This document shows positions 33,627 to 43,400 of a stretch of DNA of 64,000 nucleotides, piece after piece. Source of the DNA: Alitta virens (taxonomy: Eukaryota; Annelida; Polychaeta; Phyllodocida; Nereididae); NCBI GenBank assembly GCA_932294295.1, contig OW028580.1, forward strand, positions 36,649,336 to 36,713,335. The letters run 5' to 3'. The notes beneath the pieces are model-generated. The model was not told where the DNA came from and did no database searches. It saw nothing but the letters and a program-made list of their open reading frames with translations. The translations under genes and the position numbers were made by a program. The first letter of the stretch is position 1. Every line of letters starts with the position of its first letter.

Positions 33627-33824
33627 ATATCTGGCATTATGATTATTAATATCAGTCATAGTTATATCGCATGATAGGTCTAGACGCCAGATATAAATAA
33701 AACTTGGTACAGTTCAAATGCATCTTTTGCACCGAGATGCCAGGGTAGGGTGCCCCAAATTTACGGTTACTATCTCACAAGCTTCGAAGAAAAGCCTGAA
33801 ATAGCCATTGGATAAAATAAAGAG

Positions 33825-34020
33825 AATTCATGATTTTTTGGTCACGGCTGATTCAAAAATAGACTATTTCTGGCCAGGTTGGATACTCATGGAAAAGTAT
33901 AGCACTGACCCTTCCTGTATGTCTGGAAATACCGATTAGGTCTATATCTGACCGCAATCACCTGTAAGTAACCTGTGGAATTTTTCTAATTGTCAGGTGA
34001 CCACAATCGGTCTCCATGGC
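33825..34020 (+). repeat. Dispersed repeat family, diverged copy
   Basis: Shares the ordered words TTTGGTCACG, GACTATTT, CACTGACCCTTCC, GACCGCAATCACC and GGTGACCACAAT with the segments at 35.3 and 37.7 kb. Confidence 0.55.
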
Positions 34021-34199
34021 AACCTTAGCTATCACATTATCACATACAGTAAAACACAAGCTTCAGTGTACATATAATTTAGTCTTCATAATTAAGATGA
34101 CTGAGTCCCACAGATGTTTTGACCTGCACTCGAAAGTCCCAGGCCTCCTCATAAATATTGTTGTAGCACACAAGGTGAAGGTCTTAAACCAGACTAGAT

Positions 34200-34330
34200 A
34201 GGTAGGGTAGAGTAGGGTAGGTAGGAATCTTATTGACATTATAGTCCATTATAGATATACAATGTAGCTACATTGAAATTGAAATACATTGCATTTATAA
34301 CTATAAATAATTATGTAGTAAAACGGATTA
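34200..34330 (-). mobile_element. Possible LINE 3' tail
   Basis: On the minus strand, an AATAAGATT end runs into a degenerate CCTAC/CCTACC simple tail. This layout is common for truncated non-LTR elements. No coding part was found. Confidence 0.3.
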
Positions 34331-35333
34331 ACTGATACATTATACAATGTTTAGATAATTGAAATGTATGAACAATGGCCCATTGTGGACTGTGGATTGA
34401 TCAGCGCCCATTGTAAATGCTCTTGTTATTCCGCAGTCCACACTCTAGAATGCTGAAACATTGAACATCACATATCTCAGCAACCAGAGGGGGCATAGAA
34501 ATAAGTTAACTGGCCCATCATTTTTCTTCTTTGGCTTATTTACTTAAATTTAAAATGTATTCCCTGGTGATATGGCTCATTCAATGATCCAAAAGAAAGA
34601 AAAAGAAAATCCAAACATTGAAAATGACATAACTGCAGATCATTTACAATAATGGCATCAACACAGCAGTGGTATCCCATATGAAGTTCGGTGGAGTATT
34701 AAAAAAAATTGGGTTCTAATGCACGTTGAAACAAACAATGAAAGTTTCAATACTTCTTCGAAGCAAATCATATATTCAAATGATAAAAGTGAATAATAGA
34801 ATTTTGCCCCAATTGACTCAAGGTCTACAAGAATACAAAATTAGAAATTTAACTGTAATTAGTTAATTACAATGTAATTTTCATCAAAATACGAAAAATT
34901 TACAATTAAGGCTTAATATAAAAATTAATGAAGTTTGACTAATTAACTTAGCTAACATGTACTGTACACAACTTATGTCAAAAGGATGTCAATTGGCAAA
35001 ATTAAAGATTTCAGTTTCTGTTTATAACAAAAAATACTACAATTACAATCAATTTCTTGATTTCCCTCAATGTCCAATCAATGTCAATTGTCATGACCAG
35101 AACAGATCCTACATGTGCAATTATAATTATCATTTAGATGATTAATAAACGCAAATTTCCTGGTAAAAAATACAGATGGGGTGATATATATTTTTGCATC
35201 ACAAATTACAGAGAATAAAACCCCTTGTAATCATATAACCATTTTGTGTGATGAATGAGAAAATTTTGGTTTTTGTTGGTCACGATTAATCAAACAATTT
35301 ATTATTTCAAGGCAAATTCTGATATTTATGGAG

Positions 35334-35750
35334 AAGTACTAGCCCTGACCCTGCCAGAATGTACTATGACACAACACCAATTAGAATTGGATGACCACGA
35401 TCACCCGATTGCTTGATTATTACACAATACACCTGGCATTGTTCTAAATGTCATGTCACCACAATAGGCAATCCGTCATTAAAATTTTCCATCAATATAT
35501 TTGAATTTTCATGATGTTTTGTGGTTGGTGGCCACAAACATGAATCTCACAGAAGGGAACATCACTAAAGTATTTAGCAGTAACATGGAAAATTTTAATG
35601 ACGGGTTGCTGCGGAGACCTATTGTGGTGACATGACAATTAGAACAATGCCATTTGTATTGTGTAATAATCAAGCAATCAGGTTATCATGGTCATCCTGT
35701 TCCAATTGGTATTGTGTCATAGTACATTCTGGCAGAGTCAGGGCAAGTAC
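35334..35750. mobile_element. Fold-back element with about 160-bp inverted arms
   Basis: Arms 35334-35492 and 35585-35750 are inverted copies (about 85% identical by eye) around a 92-nt loop. They share, for example, ACATTCTGGCAGAGTCAGGG, TGTGTAATAATCAAGCAATC and GTGGTGACATGAC. Each arm is related to the single segments at 33.83 and 37.74 kb. Confidence 0.8.
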
Positions 35751-36914
35751 TTTGGTGGGAATTCGGGTGTATTCATTAAATACACTTTGATTAAAGGTAC
35801 ACACAGAAATAATTAAGTTAAGTTACAAATGTTATTTGATACATAAATGGAAGATTAATGGTGTTAATGGTTTTTGTAATATTTTCTGTCAATCCTATTG
35901 TGGAATTTGGATTTTGAATCTTTTAAATCTAATAAATAGTAGAACTTGGAAATGATTTATCTTGTCGTTTCACATTATATACAGTAAAATAATAATTTCA
36001 CATCATAAACTGGTAGAGCTTGCATCGTCGAACAAAACAAGGCATGTAACAGTTGCCTGCCACATTTAGATGCTAAGTTATTCCACATTAAAGTACGCGC
36101 TGAATTCACCTGTCCTTTGGGAATACAAAGAAAGGATTTCCCTAATTTTGCTGATTCACTTTAATTTATTTCCTGTACTGAAATGACCCATCAGTAAACC
36201 CAGATCATTTACAAATATGGCATCATAGAATGTTCCGGGTTATGTTGAGAAAAACTGTGCAAAATCATTATGTATGACTAAAGCAAAGTAAATGCAAATG
36301 ATTTCTCTCCAAAACTCCTAAATTTCAATTGTCGTGACTGGAACTGATCAAACATGAGCACAAATTATTATAGTAGCTAATTATAGTACACTGTAAACGG
36401 AAATATCCAGGTGAAAAATAATGGAAATACAACATTCTGTAAAAAATATGCACGATTTAAAAATTGCTTGCTTTGGAGGTGGTATCAGTAGTCAAGTGGT
36501 CTTAATAGCGGTGGTGGTCTTGATACTGAGGTCTTAATTACAAGGTGGTGATCTCAATAAAGAGGTAGTTGTCTTAATAGTGGGGTGTTTTAATGTGGGG
36601 TTTCATTCTGGGGTCAATGTGGTTTAATACATGAAATTTTTTATTTTAATTTATTTATTTTAATATATTTTGACAGCAACACATGGTCAGCAATACAACT
36701 GTTTTTCAAATGGTGCTGTTATAAAAAAAGTGATACATAAAAATAAAAATATAGTTAAAAACAAATTATAAATTATGAAATAACAATTATGTACACCCTT
36801 TCAGAGATGATATAAACATTTTGGATAAATGAGAGGATTTAGGTTTTTGTTGGCTATGTGTAATTCAAAAAAAGATTATTCCCAGACATTCTTGATATTT
36901 ATGGAGAAAAAAAA

Positions 36915-37729
36915 ACTCGCTGATTAAAACACTAATCAATCAACTGACTTGAAGTTTGCTATATCTTCCATTACTATGTCTGCTCTAGGTGGCCACAGGT
37001 ATTCGCCAATGTGACATTGTGGCAGATTGGTGGTGTGTGAGATAGGGCTTTACTTCCTGTATTTCTGCACCTGATGGGCTAATTAAGACAGGCAGGAACC
37101 ATGGCAATGAGACGAAGGATGAAACAGCCATCCAAGTTAGGCTTGACTTGCCATCGTACCTGGGACCTAGTTTAGCGTTATAAAAGTGTAAGTACAATAT
37201 TAGCTTAAATGCACCCCCCTAAAAATGGGCTTTATTACCTGGTTTATTCGTATCAGTGTTTACTTGTTGCGAGGATCTTTGGAGTGCCAAATCAGCGCTA
37301 ATTTTGACGAAATCTAACTTTATTAGCACAGCAATGTGGCATGCAGTGACCTTTGAGTGTTTTGAAACGCTGGTGTGTAGAGGGCTAAAATCTAGCAAGG
37401 CCACTCAAGAGCTGAGCGGTAGAGGCGGACTTTTTTCGGGAAGATAATACATGCAAATTTGTATTACCCCTTCAAAAAATTGCAAATCTGCGCCACTGTT
37501 AAGTAGTACAGAGAGAGAGGTCTTTATAATTTCATGGACTACACACTTTGGGTTTGACCTTTGGTAACATTTTTGTCAATTTTTTTTTAGCTGCTTCGTG
37601 TTTTTTTATGATGAAATATGACTGACAGACAATTTGTCATAAATCTACTAATTAAGAGATGAGGCGATGTTTCGGTTATCATTTCACACTAAAAATTTCA
37701 CGAAAAAATATTTTGCAATAGTTTACCCA
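36915..37729. other. Intergenic, nothing recognised
   Basis: Short ORFs here (about 60-70 codons on both strands) have no recognisable domain and overlap each other. Confidence 0.5.
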
Positions 37730-37960
37730 TTTGATGGGTCAGAAAGTATGATGTTGTAATTTTTTGTTGGTCATGCATAAATTGAAGAATTTGCCCAGCC
37801 GGTTGCCATATATGGTATTTCTATTTCTGCCCTGACCTTTCCTAGATGTCATGAAACTAATTCCAATTGTTCAATGATCACATGATCTTCTGATTATTTT
37901 GCGTAATATTCTCATGATTTGGACGGTCCACATAATTTTACGTCAGCAAGCGAGCACTGA
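37730..37960 (+). repeat. Dispersed repeat family, diverged copy
   Basis: Same word order as at 33.83 and 35.3 kb (GTTGGTCATGC, GCCCTGACCTTTCCTAGATGT, CCAATTG, TGATCACATGATC, TTGCGTAATATT). A shorter relative is seen near 36780-36910. Confidence 0.5.
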
Positions 37961-38095
37961 AAGGTTGTAATGCGGTTGTTCATTAAATATATAAATAAAA
38001 ATGATATCAGGAACTAAAGAAGCCTATACTCAGAATTTTATAAACGACCACATTATGACTGCAGAACTCATTTACCTGAAAACTAAATTCGAGGT

Positions 38096-38173
38096 GACGT
38101 CATATAAACCCAGGTCACCTATTGGCTAAGCCATTCCCTTCAGCCAATAGGAGTCCTGGATTCACATGACGTC
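38096..38173. promoter_or_regulatory. Imperfect palindrome with CRE and CCAAT on both arms
   Basis: Arms 38096-38127 and 38142-38173 (32 bp each, about 80% complementary) both carry GACGTCAT and an ATTGG/CCAAT box. The left arm reads TGACGTCATATAAA. It resembles a two-sided promoter element, but no nearby ORF supports a transcript. Confidence 0.35.
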
Positions 38174-38247
38174 TTTTTGAGTATAGTTGCTAAGTCTATG
38201 AGTTTTGCTGTAGGCCACCTCTCCAATCAAAGCCAAACAATTTATTG

Positions 38248-38265
38248 AATAGATAGATAGATATT

Positions 38266-38336
<71 letters not shown>

Positions 38337-38470
38337 TTAGTTAGATAGATAGATAGATAGATAGTTACTTAGATAGATAGATAGATAGTTAGTTAGTTAG
38401 TTAGATAGATAGATAGATAGATAGTTAGTTAGTTAGTTAGTTAGTTAGATAGTTAGGTAGATATGTAGGT
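38248..38470. repeat. (GATA)n microsatellite with GTTA variants
   Basis: About 220 bp of GATA units interrupted by GTTA runs. At 38.56-38.60 kb follows the inverted SINE end also seen before the TATC run at 57.46 kb. Confidence 0.95.
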
Positions 38471-39404
38471 AGAGAAATAGATAGATAGACTTATGTCAAA
38501 TTCCGAGAAACTTTAAAAACATGATAAAAAACAAATAGATTTTAACAAAACAAGAAATGGATAGATACGGAAAGTGCAGCCCTCTAAGGCAAGTTCTTTC
38601 CCCAGCATATGCACTGAATATGTGAAATACGCCCCCCCCCCCTCCCACTCACCCCGCCCTCATATTGTTTCCTTATGATTATTCTACTAATTAATGCTAA
38701 AAGTAAAATTAAATGATGTTAGGAATTGTCCACATTTCAGAGATAATATCATGTTACCAAGAAATTGCCTGAACGTATATAGTGTAATAATGCCTTGTAG
38801 TGTATAGATCCGCCTAAGGGTCTGATGTTCAAGCGTGTATGACAATGTCGACACTAAATTTTACATCTGTTCAGATGAAGTCATGCAGGTTTCCCTGAAA
38901 TTCCCTGAAAATTGGAAAAAGAGCACAAGAAATCTCTATTTTTTTTTAAAGAATGTAAAACATCTTTAAAATTCACTGCCATGTGACATTTCGAAACATT
39001 GCACATTGAGTTTAAATCTCAATTAAACGGGTGAAGGTTATTAATGGACAAAATATGAAGAGAAAATATGGGATCACTGCATATCTACCAACAATGTTTC
39101 AATATATATGGTAAAACGTGTTCATGAGATGTCACCAATTTCTCATGGTGTCTATGTAGTTCAGGAATTAAATATGCATGTCAATTCCATCAATTCAAAT
39201 TTAAGCTATTTCCATATTGGGCTTTCTGTCAAATTATAAGGTGCCCCTCAGAAGCTACATAGTATTATTATAAATTGCATTAGAGGAATCTCATTGCCTC
39301 TTATGTAGCTACCCTCCTCATGAGGCTAATAGAGTTTATTGTTTATGTCTATGTGTCAATGCTACTGGTCATGCTACTGGATCTGGATCTTAGTCAGCTT
39401 ATGT

Positions 39405-39475
39405 GGCCAGCTGCCAGAGGCAGACGTAATGATGAGATGATAAGGCTGCTTGGAGTCCACACATTTACTTGATGG
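39405..39475 (-). repeat. SINE tail fragment
   Basis: On the minus strand: GGACTCCAAGC, CTTATCATCTCATC, TTACGTCTGCC and CTGGCCACATAAGCTGAC, the same 3' segment as the copies at 14.3, 43.97 and 56.3 kb. Confidence 0.7.
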
Positions 39476-39606
39476 GGTCATCATTTAATGCCAAGCCTTC
39501 GCAAATAGCATTTAACATAGGCTAGACGTCGACAGGCCCGATGTGGGCGATGTCGGGCCAACAGCGGGCCAACAGCAGGCTGACGTAGCATGTTATCAGC
39601 TTAAAA

Positions 39607-39990
39607 TTACAGATTCAGATTCAGATTCATTTATTTTTGCCCACTATTATTGCAAAAACATGTTAAAAATACAGAGACTTTCATATAATAAAATATTGAG
39701 CAGGGTGACTCCTCTAAGATGATCATGTCATCACTGCCGAGGGGCCACCCACAAACCAACACTAACTGTAGAAAATTACAATGATATCAGCGACTGGAGT
39801 CCATGTTCACAATGAATGAACACTTCAAAACAAAATTATTCAAACATGCACTGCACAAAACCCAAATTAAAATAACTTATGTCTTCATATTATTACATTA
39901 CAATAATATTGATTACGTTATTCATAACTATATAATCTAATGCATGTCATATTTCCTTTTCTATATATGTCTATCTTTTGTAGTGTATAC
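39607..39990 (-). mobile_element. LINE-like 3' end with (TGAATC)n tail
   Basis: Read on the minus strand, an untranslated-looking stretch (including GGAGTCACCCTGCTCAATA) ends in AAATAAATGAATCTGAATCT, a short simple-repeat tail typical of 5'-truncated non-LTR retrotransposons. No reverse-transcriptase codons were recognised here. Confidence 0.5.
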
Positions 39991-40410
39991 AGTGGATGTA
40001 AAAAATATATATTTAATGAGCGAGTGAGTGTATCATGTTTTGAAGTGGTCTTAATGTTGAGACATTAGGAAAAAGTGCAGTAGAGCGGACCCAAATTTAT
40101 GACGTCACAGACAAACAATGGCGTTGATCGTTTTCAAGAACGGAGTTTATCATTTTTTAATATTTCTTTTCTTTTCCTATCGTGTGCCAGAACTAAATTT
40201 GGTAAAAAGAAATTGTGATTATTTTTACATTTCTTGGACACCAAATATGGGCAATAAACCCAACCATTATTTTATATGTCAGAGTATAGGTCAATGCAAA
40301 GGTCGAACGCTTTTGAGGTCATAGAAAAGTAGGTAGATTGATAATTGATAACACCTCAGCCATAGTATTAGTTAAAGATAAGAAAGGAAAACAAGAAAAG
40401 TAGGTCAGTC

Positions 40411-40425
40411 ATGGTTTGCATTTAA
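40411..40425 (+). promoter_or_regulatory. Four-codon uORF ending one base before the Ly6-type start
   Basis: ATG GTT TGC ATT TAA ends at 40425 and the main ATG begins at 40427 (TAAGATG). The upstream ATG has G at -3 and G at +4, a strong context, so translation of the main ORF would depend on leaky scanning or reinitiation if the leader includes it. Confidence 0.4.
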
Positions 40426-40426
40426 G

Positions 40427-40484
40427 ATGGAGTCGACCTGGTTAATAACTTTCGGGGTATTGTCACTAACTATTCTCAAATCTG
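40427..40484 (+). CDS. Ly6-type exon 1: signal peptide
   Basis: Encodes MESTWLITFGVLSLTILKS and ends phase 1 at a GTAAGG donor. Kozak context AAGATGG is good. Confidence 0.8.
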
Positions 40485-43400
40485 GTAAGGACGTTTCGCA
40501 TAATCGTTTCGAAAATAACCAGCTGATATTGTCAATGTCAATTGAGTGAATCCTTGTTTATGTTTTGATATACATTTGATATAGATAGGAACTGAAATAT
40601 CATTTGTGTGTCAAATCCATAGGGGATTTCCGTAATAGGCCTACATAGGTTGTTACAATTATAGTGTTATTAATTCCTGGAGATATGAAAATTGTACAAT
40701 TAATTAATCATCAACAATTCTGATACTATCACTCTTATTTCAGCATGAATTCAGGAACATTAACTAAAATGTAATTCATATTCCTTTATTAGAAAAATAC
40801 TTCTCCATTCAGTTTTGAATTCATATTCCTTTATTAGAAAAATACTAATCCATTCAGTTTTGAATTCATATTCCTTTATTAGAAAAATACATTCCATACA
40901 GTTTTGAATTCATATTCCTTTATTAGAAAATACTATTCCATTCAGTTGTGAATTCATATTCCTTTATTAGAAAAATACATTCCATTCAGTTTTGAATTCA
41001 TATTCCAATCAGGTATGATTTGTTATTCTTTTAGTTTGAATTCTTATTCACAATTTTCTTTCAGCCTATGGCCTTGAGTGCTATGCTTGCGAAAACCAGG
41101 ACACCAACAGAGATAAATGCGCAAAAACCACAAAACAGTGCGAAGAACACCAGGACATATGCAAAACTGTGATTGCATGGCAGTGTGAGTCAATTGATAT
41201 GTAAATGTTCAGCCCAGGCACTCTTCATGAGCTACATCCCAGCAGCCGGATGTCAATAGCATGAGATGTTAAATTGGAGGTGCCTTGTCCTCGGTGTCTA
41301 TGCTGAGGCAAGCAAAATACTCCACCCATGAGGTAGATGTGTAACATGGTGTGAACTCCAAGCCTTATCATCATTCGTTTGCCTCTCACAAGCTGACTAA
41401 GCTCAATTATACTTTGCATGCACTAGGAGTATGGCAATCACATGTTGGTCTAAATATAGCAGTGTACATGCACTGGCACATTTTGAGGAAATATGTCAAC
41501 GAAATGTACTGCATGACCTAATTCAGTGAACCCAAGGCCAGGATGCAATATATGTAAAGTATATCTATTGATCAAGGAAGGAAGATCAAGTTATGGACTC
41601 AACCACAGTAGTAATTTCTCATTTACACCATAAATAAAGGCACGCAATGAGGTTTTTCAGAGCACCTGTGGGTGCTGTGATCTACCCCACCGGTTCTTCA
41701 TCCATGTTAAGGTTTTTTGGCTCCACTAAGCCATAAAGCTTCAATCTAGAATGATCAAGAAGGAGAGAAAATCAAACCCACCCAGAAAGCAGTCATGCTA
41801 ACCATTACGCCACTGATGCCATTGCTTTGGGTGGTAATTCAAGGATCAGAATAAAGCAGCAGTTCTATTTATAGTTTATGTTAGCTGGCCTGTAATCAAT
41901 GGGCTAAGATTCCGTTCTAAGCAATCAGCTCTCTATAGCTCATTGGGTGACAGACTGGCTTGTGAATACCATGGGCACAACCTACGTGAGTTCAAGTCCA
42001 TGGTTAGGTGTTTTCTATCTCTCTGGATTCTTTTAACATTACTTATTTGATTTTGAGTAATACATATGTAAAACGTATTTCAAAAACCTCAAAATCCCTT
42101 GAAATACCATGGTAATGGGTTCTTCCTATATACCCTAGTGATGAATCTCACGAGGGACCTTGTAGGGTTCTGTATCTGTGACAAATCGAAAAACCCAGTT
42201 TGGTTCTACGTGGCACCTTTTTTCTTAACGTGTATGCTATTTTTACTGTTCTTTTAAAGTTTTGTTTTGGTGCGTTTTTTAATTTGATTATCCACCTAGG
42301 CAAATATAATGGTCTTCATAAAATACACAATACATTTCAATGGTTAGTTTTAACTTTGGATGATCCAAGAAGTACTACAGTTTATGGTAATCTACACCAT
42401 CAACTTTACCAGTTAAAATAAATGGAAATTCCAGTAGTTATAAGTAGGCAACTTTTTTGCAACAGGATCTTTACCAATGCAAAGACCTGACGCTGGTGAC
42501 ACCAGAAAGTGAATTCCCACTAACCAAACTCTTTACAAGCCACTATCACTGAATGACATAACATATTAAACAACTTCCCGCTTGGGTGTTTCTACATGCT
42601 GCATGAACTAAGATCAAAATCCAGATAACATGATTATGAGATGATGACATAGTTGGCTATGTTGAACTGACATTACAGCTGTTAGCCATGAAGTGTAGCC
42701 AGCCACTTGACAAAGTCTCCTGGTTATGTCACAGGTTACCATGCTTGAGTGTTTCCCACTAAAGCCCACACACAGAAATGGACTTAATTTCTTTGGTCTC
42801 AATTACAGCTAGTCTGTTATGTTTTGACTCATGAGTGCTGATCACCTGTTGTGCAACAGAATTCAAAGCATAGTAAATTTAGGTCCCAGTGTTTGATTAT
42901 ATTGTGTAATTTTGCTGTTGTATAAATGAAATTATACCACTGTTTGCCTTCCACAGCCAATCAGAAGCCTGGATTACAGGGGGATATATCACATGTACTA
43001 AGAACAGCAGGGAGGATATGGTCACACTTATATGAACACATGTTGTGGCAAAACTTAACAAGCAAACAAATTTCTTGCAAAATAGGCAACATCTTATGCA
43101 ACTGATCCTGCAAAATAGTGAACCCAGCCTTAATGATTAAGTAATAGATAAACATAAACACAAACAATCCAATTAAGTGGTATAAGTTAGATAATGCCCT
43201 TGTTTTCTTCGACATGGGAGTTATTGCGAGGCGTTAGCCAAAGAAAACAAGGGCATTATCTATTACTGATAATTGACTAGCAATCCACCAACTCATTTAA
43301 AGCAGCAGATTAAGATAGTTTAAGTTTGAGCTATAAGGAGGCACTCATGCATGCAAATCTGTGACGTGGCTGCAACACTTGGAATTGGGACTGATGGCCT

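Noticed and set aside
40118..40324. 68-codon ORF just upstream of the Ly6-type gene, near a TGACGTCA word
   Set aside because: Has an ATG but no domain, no splice links and low-complexity hydrophobic start; insufficient support as a gene.
40772..41007. CRISPR-like regularly spaced repeat
   Set aside because: Head-to-tail minisatellite without unique spacers, in an animal intron.
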